The position numbers and the translations under genes are program-made. A stretch of DNA of 64,000 bases from HGM04593 sp045630965 (GTDB lineage: Bacteria; Bacteroidota; Bacteroidia; Bacteroidales; Bacteroidaceae): positions 37,587 through 101,586 of the forward strand of contig JAZQTU010000031.1 in NCBI GenBank assembly GCA_045630965.1, in the 5' to 3' direction. Positions 15,731 to 24,262 of this stretch are shown here, in pieces (within the stretch, counting starts at the first letter, position 1; the number at the start of each line of letters is the position of its first letter). Below the pieces are notes generated by a model. That model had not been told where the DNA came from, searched no databases, and worked only from the letters and a program-made list of their open reading frames with translations.

Positions 15731-18700
15731 ATGCAAGACTTCGTTCATCTGCACGTCCACTCACAATATTCAATTCTTGACGGTCAAGCAGCCATCAAGA
15801 AACTCGTTGACAAGGCCATTGCCGACGGCATGAAAGGTATTGCGCTCACCGACCATGGAAACATGATGGGTGTCAAGGAGTTCTATAATTATGTGAGCAA
15901 AATCAACAAGGGCAAAGAGGAGAACGAAAAATTCAAGCCCATCATTGGTTGTGAAGTATATGTAGCTGAACGCAGACTTTATAATAAAGAGACAAAAGAG
16001 GACATGCGAGGGCACCACCTCATACTTCTAGCCAAGAACAAGCAAGGATATCATAATCTTGTAAAGATTGTTTCTAAAGCATGGAGCGAAGGATATTACT
16101 ACAACCCACGAACAGACAAGGCCGAACTTGAAAAATACCATGAAGGACTCGTATGCTGTTCAGCATGCCTTGGTGGAGAGATTCCTCAACTCATCAAGAA
16201 CGGCAACCTCGAAAAAGCCGAAGAGAGCGTAAGATGGTTCAAGAACCTGTTTGGAGATGACTACTACCTTGAGTTGCAGTTGCACAAAGCCACTGTAGAA
16301 AGAGCCAATCACGAAGTATATCCATTGCAGGTCGAAGTCAACAACCATATAATAGAGTTATCCAAAAAATGCGGAGTCAAGCTAATATGCTCGAACGACG
16401 TGCATTTTGTAGATGAAGAGAATGCCGAAGCGCATGACCGCCTTATATGCCTCAGCACCGGACGTGACCTGGACGATCCTACACGAATGCTATACTCAAA
16501 GCAAGAGTGGATGAAGACAAAGACCGAAATGTGGGAAATGTTCAGTGATATCCCCGAGGCCATGGCAAATACGATTGAGATATGCGACAAGGTTGAATAC
16601 TATTCAATAGACAATGCACCTATCATGCCCAACTTCGCCATTCCCGAGGAGTTCGGCACCGAAGAGGAATACCGCAAACGCATAACTCATGAGGACCTTT
16701 TCAACGAATTCACATGCGATGAGAAAGGCAATGTCGTGATGTCACGTGAAGAGGGTGAGAAAAAAATAAAGAAACTTGGCGGATACGACAAGCTGTACCG
16801 AATAAAGCTTGAAGGTGACTACCTACGCAAGATAACATACGACGGGGCAAAGAAATGTTACCCGGAACCATTTTCACAGGAACTGACAGACCGTATTGAC
16901 TTTGAGCTTCATATCATGAAGACCATGGGTTTCCCCGGTTACTTCCTTATCGTACAGGACTTCATACGCGCTGCACGCGAAGAGCTTGGTGTTTCTGTAG
17001 GTCCAGGACGTGGTTCTGCTGCCGGCAGTGTGGTTGCATATTGTCTTGGAATAACCCGAGTAGACCCTATAAAATACGACCTGCTTTTTGAGCGTTTCCT
17101 CAATCCCGACCGTATATCACTCCCTGATATTGATGTCGATTTTGATGATGACGGACGAGGCAAAGTGCTCAACTGGGTTACAGAAAAATATGGCCAGGAG
17201 AAAGTTGCACATATCATCACATACGGTACAATGGCGACAAAACTTGCCATAAAGGATGTTGCCCGAGTGCAGAAAGTTCCGCTTGACATCTCAAACAAGC
17301 TCTGCAAAGCGATCCCCGACCGTTTGCCGGATGGTATGAAGATGAACCTTCCCAATGCCATTGCGTCTGTTCCAGAGCTACGTGAGGCTGAAGCATCACC
17401 GGACCCACTATTGCGCGATACGATAAAGTATGCCAAGATGCTCGAAGGCAATGTGCGAAATACAGGTGTTCATGCCTGTGGAACAATCATCTGTCGTGAC
17501 GACATAACAGACCATGTACCCATAAGCATTGCCGAAGACAAGGAGACCGGCGAAAAGATGCTTGTGACACAATATGAAGGAAGCGTCATTGAAGAGACCG
17601 GTCTTATCAAGATGGACTTCTTGGGACTGAAGACACTCTCAATCATCAAAGAGGCTATTGAGAACATACGTCAGAGCCTTAAGATTGATATTGACATAGA
17701 TACCATCCCTATTGATGACCCTAAGACTTATGAATTATACAGTAGCGGAAATACCATAGGAACATTCCAATTCGAGTCGGCAGGCATGCAGAAATACCTT
17801 CGCGAGCTACAACCCACAACATTTGAGGACCTTATAGCCATGAATGCCCTCTACCGTCCCGGACCAATGGACTACATCCCTGATTTTATCCAGCGAAAGC
17901 ACGATCCTTCGTTGGTAAAATACGACATTCCCTGCATGGAAAAATACCTGAAAGACACATATGGTATTACCGTGTATCAGGAGCAGGTGATGTTGCTGTC
18001 ACGTCTGCTTGCCGATTTCACACGAGGCGAGAGCGACACCTTGCGTAAGGCAATGGGTAAGAAGCTCAAGGCAAAACTTGATGAGCTGAAACCTAAATTC
18101 ATCAATGGCGGCAAGAAGAACGGGCACGATGAAAAAATCCTTGAAAAGATTTGGGCCGACTGGGAGAAGTTTGCATCATACGCCTTCAACAAATCACATG
18201 CCACCTGTTACTCATGGGTAGCATACCAGACTGCATACCTTAAGGCCAACTACCCGCCACAATACATGGCTGGTGCCATGAGCCGAAACCTTGACAAGAT
18301 AACAGAAATCACCAAACTCATGCAGGAGTGCAAGAGTATGGGTATAAACGTGCTTGGTCCCGATGTCAATGAATCTCGTCGCAAGTTCAGCGTAAACAAG
18401 AATGGTGATGTACGCTTTGGTCTATGTGCCGTAAAAGGTGTTGGCGAAAATGCCGTACAGTGCATCATTGATGAACGAGAAGCAAACGGACCATTCAAGA
18501 GCATATTTGATTTCGTGGAGCGCGTCAACCTTACAGCATGTAACCGAAAGAACCTTGAATGCCTTGCATTCTCAGGAGCATTCGACGAATTGCCAGGCGG
18601 CATATCACGCGAACAATACGCAAACACCAACAGCAAGGGAGAGCAATTCCTTGAAGCTCTGGTCCGATACGGCAACTTATACCAGACCGACAAGGCCAGT

Positions 18701-19426
18701 GCTACCAACAGCCTGTTCGGTGATACAGAGATGGCAGAAATACCAAAGCCCGAGATTCCTGTAGGCGGAAACTGGAGCACACTTGAAAGACTCAACCGCG
18801 AACGTGAACTTGTAGGAATTTACCTTTCGGCACACCCACTTGACGACTATTCACTCATCCTCAACGAATTCTGCAACACACAGGCTGCAGAAATTGAGGA
18901 CATGCAGAAACTTGTCGGACGCAAGATAACATTCGGTGGTGTTGTGAGCGACCCGCCACGTACAGGCTTCACAAAGAAAGGCAGCCCATACGGAGTTGCC
19001 AAAATTGAGGACTTTTCGGGTACTGCAGAACTGTTCTTTATAGGTGACGAATGGATGAAATGGCAGAATTACTTCATCCCTGGTAATTTCTTATATATAA
19101 AAGGTGGCTGTCAACCGCGACGTTGGGACCAGACAAAGTATGACTTTTCGGTAAACTCAATAGAATTGATGACAGAAATAAAGGACGATTTTGCGAAGAG
19201 CCTTGCACTGTCGTTCGACGTAATGTCTTTAACTGACGATGTATACAGTTCTATCATCGATTATGTAGAGAATCACCCCGGCAAGACCAAGCTCACATTC
19301 AAGATAAAGGATTATGAGCATGAATTCACATTGGAACTCTCATCCAAGAGCCATGACATAGAGGTCAAACAGGAATTTATAGATTACATAAAGAGTTTAG
19401 AGAATATAGAATACAAATTCAATTAA
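15731..19426 (+). CDS. dnaE: DNA polymerase III alpha subunit
   Basis: Replicative polymerase of 1231 residues. The N-terminal PHP domain begins FVHLHVHSQYSILDG with ALTDHGNM further on. The palm has the GRGSAAGSVVAYCLGITRVD segment and the catalytic PDIDVDFDDDGR aspartates, followed by the finger/beta-binding region, an HhH region (FGLCAVKGVGENAVQCI), and a C-terminal OB-fold (ITFGGVVSDPPRTGFTKKGS). It is the DnaE1 type of normal length. It is followed by trxA after 32 bases. Confidence 0.97.
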   Translation: MQDFVHLHVHSQYSILDGQAAIKKLVDKAIADGMKGIALTDHGNMMGVKEFYNYVSKINKGKEENEKFKPIIGCEVYVAERRLYNKETKEDMRGHHLILLAKNKQGYHNLVKIVSKAWSEGYYYNPRTDKAELEKYHEGLVCCSACLGGEIPQLIKNGNLEKAEESVRWFKNLFGDDYYLELQLHKATVERANHEVYPLQVEVNNHIIELSKKCGVKLICSNDVHFVDEENAEAHDRLICLSTGRDLDDPTRMLYSKQEWMKTKTEMWEMFSDIPEAMANTIEICDKVEYYSIDNAPIMPNFAIPEEFGTEEEYRKRITHEDLFNEFTCDEKGNVVMSREEGEKKIKKLGGYDKLYRIKLEGDYLRKITYDGAKKCYPEPFSQELTDRIDFELHIMKTMGFPGYFLIVQDFIRAAREELGVSVGPGRGSAAGSVVAYCLGITRVDPIKYDLLFERFLNPDRISLPDIDVDFDDDGRGKVLNWVTEKYGQEKVAHIITYGTMATKLAIKDVARVQKVPLDISNKLCKAIPDRLPDGMKMNLPNAIASVPELREAEASPDPLLRDTIKYAKMLEGNVRNTGVHACGTIICRDDITDHVPISIAEDKETGEKMLVTQYEGSVIEETGLIKMDFLGLKTLSIIKEAIENIRQSLKIDIDIDTIPIDDPKTYELYSSGNTIGTFQFESAGMQKYLRELQPTTFEDLIAMNALYRPGPMDYIPDFIQRKHDPSLVKYDIPCMEKYLKDTYGITVYQEQVMLLSRLLADFTRGESDTLRKAMGKKLKAKLDELKPKFINGGKKNGHDEKILEKIWADWEKFASYAFNKSHATCYSWVAYQTAYLKANYPPQYMAGAMSRNLDKITEITKLMQECKSMGINVLGPDVNESRRKFSVNKNGDVRFGLCAVKGVGENAVQCIIDEREANGPFKSIFDFVERVNLTACNRKNLECLAFSGAFDELPGGISREQYANTNSKGEQFLEALVRYGNLYQTDKASATNSLFGDTEMAEIPKPEIPVGGNWSTLERLNRERELVGIYLSAHPLDDYSLILNEFCNTQAAEIEDMQKLVGRKITFGGVVSDPPRTGFTKKGSPYGVAKIEDFSGTAELFFIGDEWMKWQNYFIPGNFLYIKGGCQPRRWDQTKYDFSVNSIELMTEIKDDFAKSLALSFDVMSLTDDVYSSIIDYVENHPGKTKLTFKIKDYEHEFTLELSSKSHDIEVKQEFIDYIKSLENIEYKFN

Positions 19427-19458
19427 AATAATTAGCTAACCATTAAAAATTAAAGATT

Positions 19459-19773
19459 ATGGCAGTAAATGTAACAAACGACAACGCTAAGGAATTCATG
19501 GCAACAGAATTGCCAATAGTATTGGACTTCAGCGCTACATGGTGTGGCCCCTGCAAACAGCTTGCACCTATAATTGATGAGCTTTCAAAGGAATACGAAG
19601 GACGCATAGCAGTTGGCAAGTGCGACATAGAGGAGGCTGATGACCTTACAGCAGAATACGGCATCCGCAACGTTCCTACAGTTATCTTCATCAAGGACGG
19701 AAAAGTTGTTGACAAGTTTGTAGGTTCAAAGTCAAAGGGTGATGTTCAGGCTAAATTCGAAGCATTACTTTAA
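19459..19773 (+). CDS. trxA: Thioredoxin
   Basis: Cytosolic dithiol reductant of 104 residues with the WCGPCK active site (Cys29, Cys32), the cis-Pro loop (NVPTVIFIKDG) and a normal thioredoxin length. There is no signal peptide. It is followed nine bases later by a small conserved acidic protein gene. Confidence 0.97.
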   Translation: MAVNVTNDNAKEFMATELPIVLDFSATWCGPCKQLAPIIDELSKEYEGRIAVGKCDIEEADDLTAEYGIRNVPTVIFIKDGKVVDKFVGSKSKGDVQAKFEALL

Positions 19774-19782
19774 TATCATATT

Positions 19783-20103
19783 ATGAACAACGACGAATTC
19801 GCAATGGAAGATCTCGATGATGAGAAGACCATTGCATACATAAGAGAACGTTTGCCACAGGATTTGAAGGAAAAATTCAGTGATGATGAATTCTACTACT
19901 TCCTCGATACCATATACGATTATTATGAGAAGAGCGGAATTCTTGACAGCAACGATGAGTATGTAGATATTGACATAAACGAGATTGCCGAGTTCATTGC
20001 CAAAGAGGCAAAGAAGAACAAGATAGGTAATTTTGACCCAGAAGAACTCTACTTTATTGTAGAAGGGGAATTAGCCTACAATGGAATAATAGATGAGGAA
20101 TGA
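19783..20103 (+). CDS. Small acidic protein of unknown function downstream of trxA
   Basis: A 106-residue, strongly acidic, apparently helical cytosolic protein (IAYIRERLPQDLKEKFSDDE .. FYYFLDTIYDYYEKSGILDS .. NKIGNFDPEELYFIVEGELA). I do not recognise a named family. It is probably co-transcribed with trxA. The last six codons and the stop lie inside the hairpin at 20080-20122, with the stop in the loop. A second copy of its last ten codons occurs about 160 bases downstream. Confidence 0.75.
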   Translation: MNNDEFAMEDLDDEKTIAYIRERLPQDLKEKFSDDEFYYFLDTIYDYYEKSGILDSNDEYVDIDINEIAEFIAKEAKKNKIGNFDPEELYFIVEGELAYNGIIDEE

Positions 20104-20122
20104 CCTCATCTATTATTCCATT
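20080..20122 (+). terminator. 19-bp hairpin containing the stop codon in its loop
   Basis: A 19-bp perfect inverted repeat closes a 5-base loop (AATGA) holding the TGA stop of the upstream gene; the left arm is coding sequence. There is no strong T-tract, so it may act as a 3'-end stabiliser as much as a terminator. Confidence 0.6.
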
Positions 20123-20157
20123 ATGTAGACTGATAGAGCGGAATTTTGAGCAATAGT

Positions 20158-20192
20158 CACGCGCAGTGCAGGCACAGAGTTTGCACCGCGTG
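20158..20192. repeat. GC-rich hairpin in the trxA-operon 3' gap
   Basis: CACGCG and CGCGTG plus GTGCA and TGCAC form an 11-bp stem with a 2-base bulge and an 11-base loop. It sits in a 236-base non-coding gap (20104-20339) that is much more GC-rich than other gaps. A similar-looking element follows the gene ending at 42754. Confidence 0.4.
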
Positions 20193-20211
20193 GGGTGCGA
20201 TTGCCAAAGGC

Positions 20212-20262
20212 AACAAAATAACGGTCAATTTAGCCTATAATGGTATCATAGACGAAGAATAA
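20212..20262 (+). pseudogene. Remnant: 3' tail of a paralogue of the 19783-20103 gene
   Basis: Reading in frame to a TAA at 20260-20262, the bases encode L-A-Y-N-G-I-I-D-E-E, identical to the C-terminus of the 106-residue protein upstream. The ten codons differ at five third positions, all synonymous, and the stop is TAA instead of TGA. Bases before 20227 no longer match the gene. This looks like the end of a lost tandem paralogue or a recombination scar. Confidence 0.55.
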
Positions 20263-20270
20263 CCTTCGAC

Positions 20271-20312
20271 AACAAATAACGGAATAGCCAATTGGCTATT
20301 CCGTTATTTGTT
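20271..20312. terminator. Bidirectional terminator, 42-bp perfect palindrome
   Basis: A perfect 42-bp palindrome centred on CCAATTGG with A/T-rich flanks (AACAAAT .. ATTTGTT), between the trxA gene group and the convergent large secreted-protein gene. Confidence 0.8.
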
Positions 20313-20339
20313 TAAGAGAAACCAGGATGAGAAATTCAG

Positions 20340-23300
20340 TTACAATTCCTTGAGTTTTTCCTTTGCTTTTTCATTACCACCATTGGCTGCATCGCGATAA
20401 AGGTCCTTTGCCAATCGCTTATCTCGTTTGACTCCGCGGCCAAGCAGATAACACTCTGCCATATATGCAGCTCCGTCGGCACTTCCCTCCAGATAGAGTT
20501 GTTTAGCCATCAGATAAGCTTTTCTGTAATTGCCTTTTGATTCTTCATTCATGACAATCCAAATCATTGCACTATGGTCACCCCTGTCTGCAGCAAACTG
20601 CATACAGTCGGCAACTGAACCTAACAAAGAATCATTCTCCACTCCTGTACGCAACATATGTTCTGCATAATGGAACATGGCATTGGGATGCTCCTGTTTA
20701 GCAGCCTCATAAAAATATTCAACTGCGCGTACCGTGTCTTTTTCAATCTTTTTCCCTTGGAGTAGATACTCTCCTAACTGATTTTGAGCTTCGGGCACGG
20801 CAAGTTCTGCCGCCAGTTCAAGCATCTCCATCTCTTTCTCCCTATTACGAGGATAATGTTCACCTCTGGCATACATACCGGAGAGTTCATAATAGCATCT
20901 TGGTACTCCCAACTCAGCACCTCTCTCATAGAATTCAGCAGCCAGATCAAATCTCTGCTTAAGATTAATGCCTTTTTGATAGTACTCACCGATTCTGTAG
21001 AAAGCAGCCGGATATTGATAGCCAACCAATTCTATATATGAATTCAATGCTTTTCTGTAATTCCTCTTATTATGATATACTTCGGCATTCTTGAATTCAG
21101 CATCGCATTGAGCCATAAGCAGAGAATCCTTTCTTATATCATACGTCGTCTCTCTCCTTTTCCTGATCTCACGTTTTCTATTGCCGGTAGTATCAACCTT
21201 GGTCTCCACACCATATGCGTTGCTGTATATAATATTTTCGTGATATCCAAGCACATCTACATCAATGGCATTGCACACACTGCTACTGTAAAGTTCAACC
21301 TGCAGTTTTCCGTCAACCGGCCTCACCGCCGGACTCCACAGCAGAGTACGCCGGAAATCGGTGCCCTGTGGAGAGACCCTGCTGTAATCGGGAGAATAGA
21401 ACTGTTTGCTTTGGCTATATCCCTGCACAGCTGTATAACGTCTGGTACTACTTGTAACACTAAGGTCATTCTTAATGAAGGTTCTGTTGTCCCTATCATC
21501 TGGAATGAAATATGCAATCATATTAGGATGCTTCATCCTGCGGCGTGCACTAAGCGTATATTCAGTACTGATATCCATTCTCCTTGACATTCTGTCAAGC
21601 ATCTTATAGTCTTCAGAACTGTATATACGTCCTTCGGGCATCTGATATTGTATACTTGCCTGGGTAAGGAAACCTTTATAGAACCTGTTGTAAGGATTCT
21701 TGAAAGAGCAAGCACTGTATTTTGCTTCCCAATATCCTTTACTACCACCTTTTACCGATTCAAGTTTCTTGCTGTCAGTTGAAAGTACAACCTCTTTGAA
21801 GTTGGTCATAGCCTCGACATCCACACCGTGCAGATACTTATGATCAATTTCGGGTATACTGTCTTTATCATATCCACCTTTCGGAACAACAAAGTAGACC
21901 CAATTCTGCCAGCCGAGATTATAACGTACAGCAATACTATGCATTATCATTTCAGCGGTGGGCACAAGCGAATAATCATCATTTGTCTCACGCATATACG
22001 ATATACGTTCGTCAAAAGGAGTCATATCACCGGCAGAGATTCCGCCCATACCATCTCTTTCGGCCCTATCAAAATAGTTACCACCTGTAGACGTCTCTTT
22101 CGGAAGGTCCTCGATATAATAATCACCCAGCACCTCATTTTTCTGAGTTATCAGATAGAGACCATCCCTGTATGTCACATCCATAGCATACTCCCATTCA
22201 TCAAGATAATCAAGCCTTAACTCACTGATAGGTGCAGTCCTAGTATAGTCCTTACTACGGTTTGCTGTCACATCAACACTCTCAAGGAAATATTCATTAA
22301 AGCCAAGTCTCTTCATTCCCGACAGAGTGTCTGCTGCCTCACGTATACTGCTGCCTGCTCTTTTCTGCCAATAATGCAACTGTAGAGGTGGAGGCGAGAA
22401 GTATTTGTCAAGATAGAATACATACTTCAGTCTGCTACTATGCTTGAATATTGTATTCGGAGACAATGCAACAGTCTGTTTACCGTAAAAATCATCAAGG
22501 ATAAAATTGAATTTTCCGGCCGCATCAGTTCTGAAAGCCTGAGCTTTTATAACCTTGCTGCTGTCTGTAAAATCAAGACGCACTACATTGTATGGTTGTT
22601 TGATACTCCTGCTTGAACCCAATTCACCCATTTTTAGATTCTTCACGCGCAAGACAAATTCACCACCGATAGTGACACCCTCTTCCGGTTGCAGAACTCC
22701 GGCAAGGCTCTCTGCTGTAAGTTTTTCCCAATCATATGCAGTCCAACCGTTTGTAAGCATCACAAGATCAAGATGCTCCTTACGCCCGGCATTCAACGTA
22801 TCGAAATACTGACGTGCATCGGGTATATAGCCTTTCAGTTCAGAACCCAACAACAGATATGTATACATGTCATGCCCCCACGAAGTCACTAATTTACCAG
22901 CATGGTCGGTTACTGAAAAGAGAAAGTCACTGGTAACATCAAGCGGTTTGCCGTCTTCACGTTCAACTGTAATATTGATTTTCTCATGCGGCTTCACTTC
23001 GAGGTTATGCAGCTGATATCCATTGCCTGTAACCTTAAGCTTGACAATTTCCCTGTCACCAGCCACTAAAGAATCATGCTGTACAAAAAAGAGCCTTTCG
23101 GCAAGCGGAGTCCTTCCGCTGAAAACAATCGCACGGCATACACCTTCGGGCAAATCATTCTTTGCCACAGAGAATAGCGTATCATTGCAGCCTATCCTGT
23201 GAAAAAAGCCCAATTTGTTACGGTGCAGTATGGAAAAAGCCAATTCCGTGTTGACCTCATAACCATTGCCGATGTGAAAATCAAAACACGAATCACCCTC

Positions 23301-24173
23301 TTCCATGGAAATCACGACACCCTCTTCTTCTATCTTTGGAAAGCTGAAAGAGAAATTCTTATACTTGCCATCTTTATTCTTGACTGCAACCTTGGCCTTG
23401 TATTCAGAACCCGGTTGAGGTGTGATGACAAACTTACCTTTACCCATATGAACAGGAACTGTTGTCAGCAAGGAATCGCCATTTACATAAACCGTAATTC
23501 TGTCATATATGTCCACGCCTTCATAACCTGTAAGTTCATACGCGACCTTACTCTCTATACCATTAACAAGATGTCCGCTCTCGGGATAGAACTTCAGGTC
23601 AGGTTCAATATCCTTCTTGAACACCTTGTTCGCAAAATACCCCTTATCCCTATCACGCATGTTTCTGAATCCCCAATCTCCGGCATTCACCGCATCAAAA
23701 ACAGGGAAAACACGCCTGAAGATTGTCTCATCACCCCAATTGAGCATATATCTCGTATATGCACGCACCTCATAATATCCCGAAAGATAGAGCGGATCCA
23801 TATATATATCGCCACAGCATGTACCGTCATCGCCAATTCTATACTTTTCGGTCTTTACCACATAACCCTCGGGGCTCATGAGTTCGACATACAATACACG
23901 ACTAAGAATTGTAGGGGCATCATCGCCATGGCTTGTAACAAAAGCCTTGAACCATATTGTCTCGCCAAGATAGTAGGAGGAGTTGTCGAAATGTAGATAT
24001 ACCCTCTCCTGCGGCAGACCATAACCTATCTGCAACGCACGTGCTGCAACGCTGTCAGTAAGAGTATACTTACGCGCATTGCCAGAAGTGTCATTGACAG
24101 GAATCTGGGCCGACACTGATACCACAAAGGCAACAAGAAGAAAGAGTATTATAAGAGGTGTTTTTCTCGGCAT
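20340..24173 (-). CDS. Large secreted MG2-like / Sel1-repeat protein
   Basis: A 1277-residue protein starting MPRKTPLIILFLL with a signal peptide ending near VSAQIPVND. Residues about 45-150 (LPQERVYLHFDNSSYYLGET .. WFKAFV) resemble the macroglobulin MG2 domain used by many Bacteroidota surface proteins. The middle contains further beta-sandwich segments including a carboxypeptidase-regulatory-like unit (RTDAAGKFNFILDDFYGKQ). The C-terminus from about residue 1030 carries TPR/Sel1-like repeats of about 36 residues (PAAFYRIGEYYQKG, PEAQNQLGEYLLQGK, GAAYMAECYLLGRGVKRDK). The ATG at 24173 is preferred to a TTG three codons upstream. It is probably a periplasmic or surface scaffold; no catalytic motif was found. 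Confidence 0.75.
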   Translation of the reverse strand: MPRKTPLIILFLLVAFVVSVSAQIPVNDTSGNARKYTLTDSVAARALQIGYGLPQERVYLHFDNSSYYLGETIWFKAFVTSHGDDAPTILSRVLYVELMSPEGYVVKTEKYRIGDDGTCCGDIYMDPLYLSGYYEVRAYTRYMLNWGDETIFRRVFPVFDAVNAGDWGFRNMRDRDKGYFANKVFKKDIEPDLKFYPESGHLVNGIESKVAYELTGYEGVDIYDRITVYVNGDSLLTTVPVHMGKGKFVITPQPGSEYKAKVAVKNKDGKYKNFSFSFPKIEEEGVVISMEEGDSCFDFHIGNGYEVNTELAFSILHRNKLGFFHRIGCNDTLFSVAKNDLPEGVCRAIVFSGRTPLAERLFFVQHDSLVAGDREIVKLKVTGNGYQLHNLEVKPHEKINITVEREDGKPLDVTSDFLFSVTDHAGKLVTSWGHDMYTYLLLGSELKGYIPDARQYFDTLNAGRKEHLDLVMLTNGWTAYDWEKLTAESLAGVLQPEEGVTIGGEFVLRVKNLKMGELGSSRSIKQPYNVVRLDFTDSSKVIKAQAFRTDAAGKFNFILDDFYGKQTVALSPNTIFKHSSRLKYVFYLDKYFSPPPLQLHYWQKRAGSSIREAADTLSGMKRLGFNEYFLESVDVTANRSKDYTRTAPISELRLDYLDEWEYAMDVTYRDGLYLITQKNEVLGDYYIEDLPKETSTGGNYFDRAERDGMGGISAGDMTPFDERISYMRETNDDYSLVPTAEMIMHSIAVRYNLGWQNWVYFVVPKGGYDKDSIPEIDHKYLHGVDVEAMTNFKEVVLSTDSKKLESVKGGSKGYWEAKYSACSFKNPYNRFYKGFLTQASIQYQMPEGRIYSSEDYKMLDRMSRRMDISTEYTLSARRRMKHPNMIAYFIPDDRDNRTFIKNDLSVTSSTRRYTAVQGYSQSKQFYSPDYSRVSPQGTDFRRTLLWSPAVRPVDGKLQVELYSSSVCNAIDVDVLGYHENIIYSNAYGVETKVDTTGNRKREIRKRRETTYDIRKDSLLMAQCDAEFKNAEVYHNKRNYRKALNSYIELVGYQYPAAFYRIGEYYQKGINLKQRFDLAAEFYERGAELGVPRCYYELSGMYARGEHYPRNREKEMEMLELAAELAVPEAQNQLGEYLLQGKKIEKDTVRAVEYFYEAAKQEHPNAMFHYAEHMLRTGVENDSLLGSVADCMQFAADRGDHSAMIWIVMNEESKGNYRKAYLMAKQLYLEGSADGAAYMAECYLLGRGVKRDKRLAKDLYRDAANGGNEKAKEKLKEL

Positions 24174-24218
24174 TATATCCAATACATTTCAACAGTTCAT
24201 ATTCTGTTATAAATAGCA

Positions 24219-24246
24219 ATTGTACCGCCGGGGCTGGCGGTACAAT
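24219..24246 (-). terminator. Intrinsic terminator after nagB
   Basis: An 11-bp stem (ATTGTACCGCC and complement) with a 6-base loop lies 16 bases beyond the nagB stop on the minus strand. Confidence 0.65.
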
Positions 24247-24262
24247 CCTGAATTATCAAATA

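Noticed and set aside
23199..23996. 265-residue plus-strand open frame inside the MG2/Sel1 gene
   Set aside because: Antisense to a coherent signal-peptide-bearing protein; no motif or promoter.
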